Shown here: one piece after another, positions 10,776 through 22,720 of the stretch
How positions within the stretch are numbered: position 1 is the first letter of the stretch
Layout: each line of letters opens with the position of its first letter
NCBI GenBank assembly: GCA_030737835.1
Contig: CM060847.1
Coordinates: 26,336,843-26,400,842, forward strand
Source of the DNA: Acorus gramineus
Taxonomy: Eukaryota > Streptophyta > Magnoliopsida > Acorales > Acoraceae
Length of the DNA: 64,000 bases
Reading direction: 5' to 3'
Notes under the pieces: model-generated
The model's input: only the letters and a program-made list of their open reading frames with translations
Databases searched by the model: none
Told to the model about the DNA's origin: nothing
Translations under genes and position numbers: made by a program

Positions 10776-10925
10776 CTAGATGTGTAAATAATTATTATGG
10801 AAAATAATCTAGTCGTTTTTTTTTTCTTTTATAGAAATGGTTGACATTCAGCTGGATTTATTATTTATTGATGTCCAATTAACGGATGACTTGACTCATA
10901 ACGTTTATTTGCTTAACAATTTAAC

Positions 10926-11077
10926 TGTTTGAATCACAAGAAAAATAAGTAATAATGAGACCTGATTTATTAAGAGATGGACTAAGTCCATTATATAATA
11001 TTACAAGACCTAATACACGTATAACACAATATTACACGTGTAACACAATAATAATACAATACACATGTAATCTAACA
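10926..11077 (-). mobile_element. Short copia LTR (3' LTR of a minus-strand element)
   Basis: On the minus strand a purine-rich tract (TTGAGTTTGAGCGAGAG) is followed at once by TGTTAGATTACATG, the classic polypurine tract/LTR junction of copia elements. The LTR then runs to about 10926, where it ends in AAACA. It is TG...CA, about 152 bp. No matching target duplication can be tested because the other end of the element is gone. Confidence 0.65.
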
Positions 11078-12621
11078 CTCTCGCTCAAACTCAAGGTGGA
11101 TCAAACAACGTGAGTTTGCAAATGAGAGACTGAAATCTAGAAACTGGATGAGACTTTGTAAAGAAGTCCGCGATCGGCTCAGTAGAGGAAATGTGCCGAA
11201 GCGTAAGTGTCTGAGCAAGGAAGTGCTGACGGACGAAGTGACAATCAATCTCAATATGTTTGATCCTCTTATAAAAGACTAGATTGCTGGCAATCTGAAT
11301 AGCGCTCTGATTATTACAGTAAAGTGGAGTAGGACCTATAACATCAACTCCAAGATCAACCAAGAGACGTCTAAGATGAGTGATCTCTTTAGTCGTGATA
11401 GCCATAGCCCGGGCCGGCCTTGAGATAAGTAAATCTCGGTGGAGACCTAGGCTAACTCATAAAATGGGGTCTTATAGATTTATATTAAATTTTCTGAGTG
11501 AATGGTTTAACCATATTAGTAATAAAAAAATCAAGGCTAATAAAAAAATGATAATAATAATTAAAAAAAAATACAAAAAAAAAAAAATACTCATCGAATT
11601 CTTCTTTTAAAAAGAAAAAAGAAATAAGATCATTTATTTTATAGAAAATAAATAAACCCTATAAAATAGGAATATGCTAAAAATATATTAAATATATAAA
11701 GATACATATGAGATTTTTTAAAAATCACAAAAAAATACTTTGCACAATGATGTCAACAAAGATTACATGTTCAAAGAGAGAACTTAAAATTTTAAAATTT
11801 AAAATAAATAGGAAGACATATTCAAGTTATTTTTTAAAACAAAATTAATTTTAGAGTGTTGTTACACACAACTTTTATTCCAACCTCAATTCAAGTCCCA
11901 TGCGTCGATAGAAAATTATTAGAGCATATACTCAACTTAGCAAGGTATATGTTTCGATTAATTTTGTTTTCACATTTTTTATAAATGCATTTATACAATT
12001 CATTAGAGTATATGTTTCATTTTTTGTAAAAACATGACTTCATTAGATGATGTATACTATTTTTAAAAAATTCAAAACACTTGTAGATTGAATTTAGGGT
12101 TGAAAAATAAACTGGGTGTATAATTACCCTTAATTTTAATATCAAAAGCTTAACATAGAAAAAAGTTCATAGAGTTTGGGGCCCTCTTTGAAGAAGGGGC
12201 CCTAGGCGGTCGCTTACCTGGCCTATAGTCAGGGCATAGCTCGATACTCGGCTTTTGTGTTGGAAAGAGAAACAACATCATGTTTCTTGCTGCGTCAGGA
12301 AATAAGAGAATCTCTAAGAAATATGCAAAATCCAGTAGTGGATCGATGAGTAGTTGGACCTCCGACCCAGTCAGCGTTAGTGTAAGCCCGAAGAACAAGA
12401 ATAATATCTGAGGATCCTCATTAGAGCACCATAGTGAACCGAACGAGGTGCAGAGACGAACTGACTAACGATGCTGACTGCATGAGCAATATCAGGTCTG
12501 ATGATGCAAAGATACACTAGTTGTCCCACAATCTGTCTGTATAATGTAGGATCTGGAAGAAGCTCTCCATCAGTAGGATGAAGATTTACATTTAGCTCAA
12601 GGGGAGTATCAGCACTATGAG
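11078..12621 (-). pseudogene. Copia reverse transcriptase C-terminus and RNase H, broken
   Basis: On the minus strand, 12621-12240 reads the end of copia reverse transcriptase (TPLELN, DPTLYRQIVGQLVYL, RPDIAHAV, QFVSAPRS). It continues into degraded RNase H ending KAEYRAM. The frame resumes at 11405 with AITTKEITHL, PLYCNNQSAIQIAS and KHIEIDCHFVRQH and stops just before the polypurine tract. The usual YCDN reads YCNN, so an active-site acidic residue is lost. The two parts are separated by about 820 bp of unrelated DNA, taken here as a hAT-like insertion. The 5' side of the element is cut off at 12622 by a giant LTR. Clearly dead. Confidence 0.85.
11408..12231. mobile_element. hAT-like insertion in the copia RNase H
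   Basis: It splits the RNase H frame between EYRAM and AITTKE. The left edge reads CCCGGGCCGGCCTTGAGA; the right edge contains GGGGCCCTAGGCGGTCGC and CCTGGCCTATAG. These GGCCC-rich ends resemble Tip100-type hAT remnants. Flanks AGCCATAG (11400-11407) and GGGCATAG (12232-12239) agree at 6 of 8 positions, compatible with an aged 8-bp target duplication. The interior is AT-rich and non-coding. Confidence 0.5.
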
Positions 12622-13873
12622 TGTTGCTATGCCTGTGTCATTTGGAGCCTTTTTTTTTTTTTTTTCATTAGAGTCACTAAAATTTTAGCTTTTAACTACC
12701 TGCGGGAGTTAGAGTACTCTGATTGAAAATATAATTGCATATTATGGGTCCTGGTACTGTTTTGTACTACCCATAAAAATTTCATCGAATTCCGGTAATG
12801 TTTTGAAAAATATGCAGTTCCAAACCGTATCTGGGTTTTGAGAGTTCCTGGTTTGGTTGGTCGAATAGTGTTAGATATTTTGGTGAATATGGTGACCTTT
12901 GATAACCTCACCCCCCTTGCTTAATGTTTAAGCAACCCTTTGGTTATTTTGAGTGTTAGTGGGTGAGTTTAGGTTAAGTTAACCCCCCATGTTCTCCTTT
13001 GTGAGGGAGAACTCTCTCTTTCTCTCTCTCCCTCCCTAGCAAATCCATCCGAGGCCCTCTTTGGCTCCCCCTTTTTATTGCTTTTCCTTTGTTTATTGAG
13101 AAGCACAAGAAGGAGAAGAAGAAGCAAGAGAGAGTGCAAAAAGGTGTGTGTGTGTGTTGTTATTGTTGTTGATGATTCTCTTCTCTCTAGCTCCCTCTCA
13201 TGCCCCCTTTAACCCCCCTGTTTTCAGCCAAGAAAGGATTGAGGAGATGCTGATGAGGTGGTGGTAGTGGTGGTGGTGGTTGAGGTGGTCGTGGGTGTGT
13301 TGAGAGCCCCGCATCTCCCCATTTCCCTCCCCCTCTTTTGGTAAGGCAGATCTTTGTTTTGTAAAGATCTCTGTGAAACTAGTATTTAGAAGCATATTTT
13401 TGGGATTGTGTCCTCATGTGATATGATCCTTCATGTGTCTAGATATTATATATAAAATTTGGTGTCATTATGATATTTATGTTGTAAGGTAGAACCTGTT
13501 TTGCATGGCCTGTCCAGATTCGCAGGTTTAGCAGTTTTGCTCGATTGTGTGTCAAGGAGTTGTTATGCATGTTGTGGAAACTATCAAGAGTTGGGTAGTC
13601 TTTGTTTGAAGTACTCACCCCTTTTGATGCCCTTGCCTTGCAGATCTCGTCAGTTGGATGCGCGATGACCCGGGTATCGGTGAGTGGTTCGATCCAACCC
13701 TTCGGGAAGCGTTGGATGCACGTAGTCGTGTGTCACGCATCCGTTGGGCACCCTGACTATACTACTTATTTGGATAAGTAGTATGGTCATGTCTAACCCA
13801 TAATATGCTAGATATTTGCATGCTAGGTTAGTATAGCTTGTATATTGTGTAGGACCCCCCTATTCTACCATAT
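12622..13873 (+). mobile_element. Giant LTR, family B, 5' part (copy B1)
   Basis: Starts TGTTGCTATGCCTGTGTCAT, like the 5' end of the family B LTR at 22721. It follows that LTR through the GAATTCCGGTAATG-type upstream motif, the GGTAAGG donor at about 13339 and the conserved 36-nt block (13644-13679) between TTGCAG and GTGAGTGG. At about 13873 it stops abruptly against LTR sequence in the opposite orientation, so its 3' half is missing. Confidence 0.8.
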
Positions 13874-16800
13874 ACTCTCATGATAAGTATATCGTGCCGC
13901 ATGCATCGATAGTACCTACAGGTGGAGGCCCTCTGTCAGGACAGCTACAAGGCCGGGTAGCATCGACACAGATCCGATGAAGGGGAGAATGATTCCAAGC
14001 TCGCAATATCATTCGTTAGCCCTCTCCCGGGTAGCCTCTACCTGGTATAGTCCCATGACCAGTACATCTTGTCGCATGCATCGATAGTACCTACAGGTGG
14101 GGGCCCTCTGTCAGGACAGCTACAACCCGGGCCGCTTCAACACGGACGATATTGGGAGGAAACATTCCATGTTTACAAAGTGAACCCAATGCTATCGAAT
14201 ACACATGAACTCCCACACATATGCGTTGCTCGGACGCATGGAGTTACCTTGGCCCTTCCATTGAAAATAAGCCCAAGGCATAACCCAATGGGCGGTTTAT
14301 ACACGCGCCTAGTATGGGTAAGCCTAGCTTAAATACCATAACCACCGGTTTGAAACACCAGTACTACATCGAATTCTCCTGAATTCCAACAAGTGCATCT
14401 CATGGATGCGGGGTGGCAAATACATCGCTTGCGCTCTAACTAAGGTACAATCTGACAACGGGTCATACCCACGCCTAGCACAGGTAGGCACGATTAGTCT
14501 AACATGCGCAATTATAATAGGAGAATTCTATCACAGTTATATATATGATCCACCTAACATAAATACACATCATAAACAACATATCATGCAACATACATAC
14601 AAAGCATGACCTAGCAACACATGCATATAAGGAAATTAATCATGCAAGCATGCAATATATAATCTAACATGCGTTGGATATCACCAACTTAAAAGGGAAG
14701 GGTTAAGCGCGATCTTGAGCACCAATAGGCACATGCCAGCATTCCCAAGCGAACCTAAGTCAAGCAGGAACCACATCTACTTACTCAGTTCGCGCAAAGA
14801 GAGAGGGAGAGAGAGAGAGATGAAGCCTCATCATCTCACGAAGGTCATAGCTTTGCCCCAAACAAGATGGGCACAACAACTACACCACGCCCTCTAGTCT
14901 TTATAACAAGGGAACATTAAGCCTGTACCCGAATATTAACCCAAACTTGATTATGCTAGATATAATTAATATAAGGGTAGTATTACAAGACTACCTAAGG
15001 CATGCCATATTCTATACATCCATACACCACACATAAAGCAATCCCAAAATAGAGGGGCGCATGTAACACAATGATTCTTAAATGAATAGCATACATAGGC
15101 AAGTACATGGTAGAATAGGGGTTCTACGCAATATACGAGCTATACAGTCCTAGCATGCAATATCTAACATAATATGGGTGCCAAGATGCACCATGGATGC
15201 GCGATACACGACTACGTGCATCGAACGCTTTTCGAACGGTTGGATCGAACCACTCACAAATATTCGAATCGCCGCGCATCCGGTCTACGAGATCTGCAAG
15301 ACACAACACAATATAGATAAACCACATGCTCAAATCCAATATGAAGCTTCCTGACACATATGTAAGCCTAATTCATGGAGAAACTAACTCTTAATATTGC
15401 CTATAACGTGCATAAATAACTCATTGACACAGCCATGTAAAACTGGTGCATCTGCAGCAAACAGCCTTACTCTTTGAGCTCCACAGCATCAAATACACAT
15501 CCACAAATTATGAAATAAATCACACACATTCTATGACATGTTGGGATCATAATCCATGAAGACATAATAACCTAATTTAGCCTCTACATGCCAGAAATAA
15601 AATGTTTCCAGAAATAGATCAAATCCTACGCGAATCTGGACAGGCAATGCAAATAAGGCTATAACTTACAACACATATCATAAAATGATACCAAATTCAT
15701 ATATAGCATCTAGACACATGGGGGATCATATCACAAGAGGACACAATCCAGAGAATATGCCTCTAAATACTAGATCCATAAAGATCTTCACAAGACAAAA
15801 ATCTGTCTTACTACAACACAAAGCCACCACCATTCATGCATAAACACAAACACCTCATGTGCAGCAGCAATTACACATAACAACACTCTCCCAACAACAC
15901 CCACATTCAATAGTACACCCTCATACAAACATAAACACAAACACATACAAGGCATAAAAAAATAGGGGGGGGAGAGTACCTCTTGGAGGAGGAGAAGGGG
16001 GTGATTGGGGCTTCACAAGCACAAAAACACACCACCTTCTCTTCCAACATCACTTCTCTTCTTCATGGCTGAACACACAAGAAAGGGGGCCAAGGAGAGA
16101 TCATGAGAGAGTTGGAGATGGAGAAGGGAAAGGAACAACAACAACACACACATATGCATACATACTAACCCTTCCTGATCTTCACTTCACACACTATACA
16201 TCTTCTCTCTCACCTTCTCCTTCTTCAGACTTCCTCTGTTGGACCCAAGAAATGCCAGCAAAACCCTCCCCATATGCCCTTAATAGCTGAAAATCGAAGG
16301 GGGGGGTCCTAATGGGGCTGAATGACTATGCTGCCCCTGACCAGAAATCCTGAACAGACTTCACTAGAACAGCCATAACTCCTACAATATAGCTCTGCAT
16401 TGCACAATGTACAATCCGTTGGAAAGCCAAGAATATTATCTGCAATTTTCATGTTTATGCCAAGATCAAATAACTCCAGCTATTTCAAAATGTAGGCTAA
16501 ACATCAAACAGGTCTGCTGCCAGGATTTTCACATCCCCAAGGTATAATTGGAAAAATACCCATAACTTTTGTTACATGAATCCAGCTGATCTAATTCCAC
16601 TTTTGTATGAAAGCTAACTCAAAACAGAATATCCCATGACAAAATCAGATTTAAATCACTTCATCTTGGATATTAACAAAATTAAATCCGAATACCAATT
16701 GGAACTGCATAATTTCTAAAACGTTATCGGATTTTGATGAAATTTTTGTGGGTAGTACTAAACGATACTAGGACCCATAATATGCAGTTAGATTTTTAAT

Positions 16801-16889
16801 CAAAGCACTCCAACTCCCACAGTTAGCTAAAACTAAAATTTTAGCGACTCCGATAAAAAGAAAAGGCTCCAAATGACACAGGCCTAACA
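13874..16889 (-). mobile_element. Giant LTR, B/C mosaic, minus strand, 3'-truncated (copy B2)
   Basis: Read on the minus strand it begins TGTTAGGCCTGTGTCATTTG at 16889 and proceeds through a U3 that is first family B-like (ACTGCATATTATGGGTCC) and then family C-like (CCAAGATGAAG...AAAAGTTATGGG). The conserved block is at 15258-15293. The 3' end is lost at 13874, where it meets B1 tail to tail. Flanks ATGAG (12617-12621) and GTGAG (16890-16894) differ by one base and might be a target duplication of the composite, which is weak evidence. No protein-coding region. Confidence 0.8.
13895..14135. repeat. Tandem duplication inside LTR B2, period about 178 bp
   Basis: CGCATGCATCGATAGTACCT followed by ACAGGTGG and CCCTCTGTCAGGACAGCTAC occurs at about 13897 and again at about 14075. 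Confidence 0.75.
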
Positions 16890-18891
16890 GTGAGAGTGTT
16901 GGAGTTGGGGTTGAAGAGGCCGTGGGTGTTGATGTCAGGGCCGCGGAGGAGGAGTTCGAGGATGATGGGGCCACAGAGGCCAATGTTGAGGGTGCCGGGG
17001 CCGCGGAGGCCATGGCTGAGGAGGAAGGGGACGAGGAGGAAGAGGGAGACGACGCCGGGATGGATGATCTTGATGAGGCAGAGGCAGATGTCCCCGGAGC
17101 CACACGAGCCACGGTATTTTCCTCCATTTTCCTTCGCATGCTATTTTTATGCTAAATTTTCATATGTTTGTAGCTTTGATGTATATTGGGCTATGATATG
17201 GGTAGGAGTAGTGTATATATATATACACTTTCTAAGAAGGGTGTGTAGTAGAGAGTTTGATTGATCACAGTGGGATTTAGTGAGTATAGCATATGAGTTG
17301 TAAAGGAGGGGCAATCTTTATATGCATATTTATTTAAAACAAAACAGGCACGGTGGAAAAAAAAAAGAGGGGAACAGTGTAGCATAGCATGCTTGCATTC
17401 TATATCACGGTGGGATTGTATATATAAGGTGTAGGGGCATACCTTTACATATATTTAATCATGGCAGGTGGGGGGGGGGGGGGTAGGAGAGAGTAAGTAT
17501 ATATGTGTTCATGAGTCTATAGGGATTTTAGAGAGGGTGATCATGGTGGTGTCTATATATATTTGTATGTGTATTTATAGGAGGGGTAACTTTTATGTGC
17601 TTTTATGCAAGTATGATAAGTGGTAGAATAATAATAAAAGAAAACAACATATGATAGAGATGATCACGGCGAGATAGAGGGAAGGGTAAATATGTGATTA
17701 TAAAAAAATCCTATAATAAGGGAGGCTGAATTTTTCCTTTAGGCTCATGTATTTCATGCTTTTATTTGACTTTGTATGTGGGAGTTTGTTTTACTAAGCA
17801 TTACTAAGCATGGTTTAGAATAAAAATTTTGTTTAGATTCAAAATTCTTACTTCCTGGATGCCTTTTCGCTTGGACTAACCCCTTTTTTTTGTTGTTTTT
17901 AGTGGCCGAATCGTATTCAGGCCCTCTGGCATGGGACGAAGAGGTGGTACTCCGCCCTGGGGCAGGGGGAGTGGGATTTGGTGGATGGAGCGGCTTTCCG
18001 CTCCTTTTTCTTGATCGAGCCATTCCATGTCCATTGTTCGTACCTTGAGGCATTGGCGGAGCGATGGGACCCGGAGAGTTGCACATTTATCCTCCCCACG
18101 GGAGCGGTGATGCTGACGCTCGAGGATGTTGAGCAGATCACGGGCCTCCCAACCTTGGGTGAAGCAGTGATAGCGGCCACCAGTCCTGACTACAAGGCGC
18201 TCTTTTGAGAGTTCATCGGTGAGTGGGAGTTCATGGAGCGTGAGAGGACTCTGAACCGGATCCCTCTCGGGCAACTGTCGAGGCAGTATGGCCTTGGCTC
18301 CTTCACGCAGCTTCAGAAGGGCGAGGCTGCGGCTAGTTTTGAGAGGAGGAGGTTGATGATCGAGGCGAGAGAGGCTATCGCGTGCCCATAGAGGGCGCGG
18401 AGGGAGTTGAGGGCGTTCTTCCTCTACTTCTTTGGTTGGGTCTTCTTCTTGACGGTCTCCGACAAGGTGTCCTCCCATTTCTTGCTTCTGATGGGGAATT
18501 TGGAGACGATGGGTCTCTTCTGTCGGTATCGTTTTTCGAGGATTCCCAAGGAGCGTGGGGAGGTTCCGAAAAAGATATGTATATGGTCTCTTCTTTCCGC
18601 ATGTGTGGGGGTTCTTCGGGGATTCGGATCTGGCGCGTGCCTTGGTAGGCTCGGTCGGATCGTCTCTCGGAAGGGGGAAGGGGTTTTAGTTCCTTGCTGA
18701 AGCACCCAACAGCTCCTCAAGAGGATTCAGGGGCATTTGTGATCGCCACATGCTTTCTCAAAAAGCGGGAAAAGTTGGAGGTGGATTTGATCGCCTTCGT
18801 AGGGGAGTTTGTGGGGTCTCCGCTCTGAGATACAGGCATGCCGCACACAGAGGTGAAAAACAGGAATCCTCTTCTGCTTCGGGAACTTGAT
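16890..18891 (+). pseudogene. Plant mobile domain (PMD) gene, copy 1, broken
   Basis: PMD proteins (MAIN/MAIL-type fold) occur as host genes and as passengers of plant transposable elements. Here the 3' part of an acidic first exon (Glu/Asp/Ala-rich, ending ATRAT) runs to a GT donor at 17114. After a 790-bp intron, exon 2 starts at 17904 behind TTTTTAG. It reads WPNRIQALWHGT, then shifts frame at about 17940 by one missing base. It then reads RWDPESCTFILP and LTLEDVEQITGLPTLGEA, the diagnostic PMD core, and later RRELRAFFLYFFGWV. In-frame stops lie at 18206, 18389 and 18698. The start is cut away by LTR B2. A solo LTR interrupts the 3' part at 18892. Same gene as copy 2 at 43748. Confidence 0.85.
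17114..17903 (+). other. Intron of PMD copy 1
   Basis: Phase-0 GT-AG intron. It is collinear with the intron of copy 2 (ATGAGTCTA, GATCATGG, TTAGGCTCATGTATTTCATGC are shared). It carries a poly-G run (about 17467-17485) near the place where retrotransposon T1 sits in copy 2, so it shows the empty site. Confidence 0.7.
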
Positions 18892-19807
18892 TGTTGTGCC
18901 TGTATCATTTGGAGCGCTCTGTTTGAAAAATTAGGCTACATATTTTTTTTTTCTAAGTTATGTATTCCTGATTTGGTATTTGGATTTGATTTTGTTAAAA
19001 TCCAAGATGAAGAGTTTTAAATATGAGTTTACTATGAGATGTCCAGTTTTGAGTTAGCTTTCGTACATAAGTGGAATTAGATCAACTGGATTCTCGTAGT
19101 AAAAGTTATGGGTATTTTTCCAAGTATACCCCGGGGATGGAAATTCTGGCAGCAGCCCTGCTCGATGTTTAGCTCTAATTTCGGAATAGCTGGAGGGATT
19201 ATTTGATCATGGCATAAACATGAAAGTTGTAGATAATCTTCTTAGCTTTCCATCGGTCTTAGAATTTTGCAATTCAGAGCTATATCGAGGAAGTTATGAC
19301 TGTTCCAGTAAAGCTTGCGCAGAATTTCTAGTCGAGGGGCGACTTAGTCTTTCCCTCTTTAGATATTTTGATAAATATCTCCTCTCTCTCTCCCCTCCCA
19401 AATCCCCTCGTCCACGCCAATTGCTGGCCTCTCTTCTCTCTTTCAAAGCCCCCCTAGGTGTTTGATAAAATGCCCCAAAGAGGAGATGGTGGGGAGGAAG
19501 TGATGGTGGTTCATGTGTTGTTTATTTGTTCCCCTCTCTCTCAAGCTCCCCCTTGCATGATATTCCCCCCCCCCCTGTTTTTGCAGCCATGAGAAGGCTG
19601 AGGAGAGGTGGTGGTGGTGGTGGTCTCGGTGGCGGTGTTTCGGTGCGCGAAGGGCCCCGAACCTCCCCCTTTTGTTCCCCCTCCAAGGTGAGCTCCTCCC
19701 CTTCTTTTCTTGATTTTCTTGGCTTAAGGGGTTGTGGGAAAGTCATGCATGTTGGGTAGATGTGTTAGGGTGTGCGAGGGGTTGGGAAGGGTTAAAATTA
19801 GGTTGGG

Positions 19808-20300
19808 ATGGGCTGGGCGCGCGCTGGGCGCAGTCTGCGCGCCTGCGCGCATAGGTGAGCGCTAGCAGGCTCTGGCGGGCGCGCAGACGAGCGCAGGCGC
19901 GTGCGCGTGCGCGCGGGAGTGAGCGCGGGTGCGCGCGGGTGCAGGCGCGAGCGGGGGTGCGCGCGGTAGTGCGCGGGAGTGCACGCGAGTTCACATGGGC
20001 GTGCACGGGCGTGCGCGCGAGCGTGCGCGTGTGCGGGCAGGGCGCCTGGGCATGCGCCTGGGCGCTGGGCTGGGGGCTAGTGCGTGCGTGCACGTGCGTG
20101 CGCAGGGTGCTGGGGCATGCGCGGGGTGCTGCGCGAGGGCGCGGGCTGGGCATGCAGTGCGCGCGGGCATGCGCGAGGGTGCGCGTGCGTGCTGCAGCGC
20201 GTCTGGGTGCGCGGGCAGGCGCGCGGCAGTGCGCCGATGGTGCTGGGGTGTGTGCGTGCGTGCGCATGCGGGGGGGCATGCTTGTGGCTGCCTGAGGGTT
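19808..20300. repeat. GCG-rich tract in LTR C2
   Basis: Almost nothing but G, C and T in patterns such as GTGCGCGCGGGTGCGCGCGG. Lack of AT makes most reading frames on both strands open, giving false Arg/Ala-rich proteins. It lies between the LTR's donor-like and acceptor-like sites. Confidence 0.85.
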
Positions 20301-20455
20301 CGGGTAGGTGTTGGGGCACTCGGACTCACGTGCGTATGTGCGTGCTCGCATGCTTGCGAGCCCGTATGCATGCTTGTCCGAGTATTGGGTATTTCTAATG
20401 ATTTCTTTGTGTAAATTGTATTGTTTCTCACCAGTTGGATGCCCCTACCTTGCAG

Positions 20456-20494
20456 ATCTCGTCGGATGGGATGCGCGAGGTCTCGGATCGTAAG
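20456..20494 (+). other. Conserved 39-nt LTR block (C2)
   Basis: Preceded by CTACCTTGCAG and followed by GTGAGTGG, so it has consensus acceptor and donor edges. The homologous blocks in A and B LTRs are 36 nt. Confidence 0.6.
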
Positions 20495-20611
20495 GTGAGT
20501 GGTTCGATTCCAATCCCCCCGCCCTCTCTAGGGATGCACCCGCATAGACGCGCGTCGCGCATCGATGGGGGCCCCTAGCTAAATTATGTAGCCACCTGTT
20601 CATGCCTGATT

Positions 20612-20840
20612 ATTATGATGTATCCATGCCACCTTAGACCTTGCATGCTAGGGAAATACACCCATACATCATGTATAGAGGCCCGTACATACCTGGACAC
20701 CATGTCCTGTACCTAAGAGCCTTGATCTATGCATGTTTTGCTATGATGTATTCATGCCACCTTAGACTTTGTATGCTAGGGATATGCGCCCTTATATCAT
20801 GTATAGCGGTCTATGCATGCTTAGATACCAAGCCCCGAGC
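20612..20840. repeat. Tandem duplication in LTR C2, about 125 bp
   Basis: TGATGTATCCATGCCACCTT followed by AGACCTTGCATGCTAGGG is repeated with small changes at about 20735 (GATGTATTCATGCCACCTTA). Confidence 0.7.
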
Positions 20841-21069
20841 TATGCATGTTCCCATCTAGTTTAATCTAATTAAATCAGAATGTGAGCATGCCTTGGTGAA
20901 TATTGTAACCTTGTGGTTATGATATATGTCTCCCCGCATCTTAGGGGATTATGTGAGCATTGAGTTGCAAGCATGCCTTAGAGAATATTATAACCCAGTT
21001 GTTATAATATATGCTTTCCCCGCATCTTAGTTATGCGCCCTGGTTGAATTCTGAAGAATTCATGTCATT

Positions 21070-21730
21070 TGTAGAGTTGAGATCGGTGTCGGCGGATCCA
21101 AGTGGATCGTATCCGTGTGGGTAGGCTGTTTCTCTTCCCTTCGTTGGATCCGTGTAGGGACTCCTCAGCGTTAGATAGGCCGTCCTGACAGAGGGCTCCC
21201 ATCAGTAGGCACCTTCTGATTTGGTTTCAGACTGTGCTGAATCATGGGAGTAGACCAGGCGAGCTACGGTGTGGAGGAGAGGCTATCGGTGGACCAAGGG
21301 TGATTAACAGCCTAGTCAGTCCCAAAAGACCTTGTCACCAGTTTGAGGGTGAGGGTGAGGGTGTAGTGGGTTGGCGATGTAGCGACCCATTGGATTTGGT
21401 AGTTATTGCCACTTAGAGGCTATAATTAATCTGAGGTTGATATGAGTGTGTTGGTTGCTGTTATGCATGTGTGTGATATCGCGATGAGCGAGTATCGGGA
21501 GTGGTTGTTTTCCATTGGGTTTCGCTTTGCGAACATGGGATTGTTCTCCCTCTTCATTTGGATCCGATGTAGTGACATCCCCGGCGTTAGACAGGCCGTC
21601 CTGACAGAGGGCTCCCATCAGTAGGCACCTCCTGATTTGGTTTCGGACTGTGCTGAATCGTGGGAGTAGACCAGGCGAGCTACGGAGCGGGGAGAGGCTA
21701 CCGGTGGACCAGGGGTGTAGAGCAGTCTAA
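21070..21730. repeat. Internal duplication in LTR C2, about 420 bp apart
   Basis: CCGTCCTGACAGAGGGCTCC, the CATCAGTAGGCACC that follows and the next 60 bases occur at about 21180 and 21597. Related segments are found in all A, B and C LTRs. Confidence 0.65.
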
Positions 21731-22584
21731 GTCTCTCCCAAAGTCCCAAAATGTCTCCTTTCAGGAGTGAGGGTGTGGATGAGACGAAGACGCGTCGCCT
21801 CGTGACACGTTGTTCGACCGTTCCCATAGATGTTGGGTCCGGTCTCGTGATCGATGTTGAAGGACATCGATGGGCGATTATCTAGATGTAGATGATCCAG
21901 TAGTGTTGAGTGGACCAGTAAATCCGGGTCTCTTCGACCGACGGCATGGTCCCTAGACCAGTAAATCCGGGTCTCTTCGACCGACGGTATGGTCTCTCCC
22001 CATAAGTCCCTAAAGACTCCCACCGGGAGTGAGGGTGGGGGTGAGGTTGGTTGCGCCGCCGCGTGACCCAGTGATCCTTGGGTTTCTACCCATGTTTTTC
22101 CTTGAAAAAGGGAACTGATTTATGTATTGATCTGTAGAATGGTGATTGGTTTCCTGCCACTCACTGAGCTTGTAGCTCACCCCTCGCATACTGTTTCTTT
22201 TCAGGGGCAGTGTTGGGCGTGGAGCTGGAGATTTCCTGTGGCGTGGTCTAATGGGCGTGGAGCATTCTTCTGGTGGGTGGCGAGTGCGAGGCTGTCAGCA
22301 TTCCTAGAGTCTTTTTATGCTTTGTAAATCTTGCATGTGGCACAGGTTGTATTTTCTTTGGTCTAGACTTGGCTTCCACAGGACATTGATTGTGTATTCG
22401 GGTCTGTAATAATGTTTTTGATTTACAGACATTGTTATATATTATTCTTCCGCTTTTCAGTCAGTTATCTTTATCTTGCTTTAACGCCTTGTGTATTGTT
22501 GTTGGTGTCCTTATTGACCTCAGATATTGATAGCTGATATCTTATTTATTATTGCCACGTCTCGAGGACGCCTGGGGCGTGACA

Positions 22585-22720
22585 TTGATGGAAAAGGAGG
22601 TTTGGGAATCAGGGTGTAGGTGAAGGGTTGGCTACTGGGAATTAGCCGCCTAAAACAGGATGGATAATGGGGATTAGCCGCTTGGTGTCTGGTTCAATTT
22701 GGGCAGAACCTGGGCAGAAA
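22585..22720 (+). other. 3' remnant of the PMD copy 1 element with hairpin motifs
   Basis: Begins with the second TTGAT duplication, so it is the continuation of the sequence before 18892. It contains GGCTACTGGGAATTAGCCGCC and a second ATTAGCCGC, the same short hairpin-type motif that flanks PMD copy 2. It is cut at 22721 by the LTR of E1. Confidence 0.6.

Larger units (their letters stand above)
18892..22584 (+). mobile_element. Solo LTR, family C (copy C2), 3.7 kb
   Basis: Begins TGTTGTGCCTGTATCATTTG and ends GACGCCTGGGGCGTGACA. It is flanked by perfect 5-bp target duplications TTGAT (18887-18891 and 22585-22589), so it is a complete solo LTR left by recombination. Order inside: U3; a leader peptide frame ending GARRAP...LPLLFP before a GTGAGC donor at about 19688; GCG-rich tract 19808-20300; conserved 39-nt block 20456-20494; two rounds of internal duplication; and the CACTGAGC...CAG motif at 22160-22204. 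It interrupts PMD copy 1. Confidence 0.92.

Noticed and set aside
16890..18891. A functional PMD host gene
   Set aside because: A frameshift, three in-frame stops, a missing 5' end and two LTR insertions show that it is dead.
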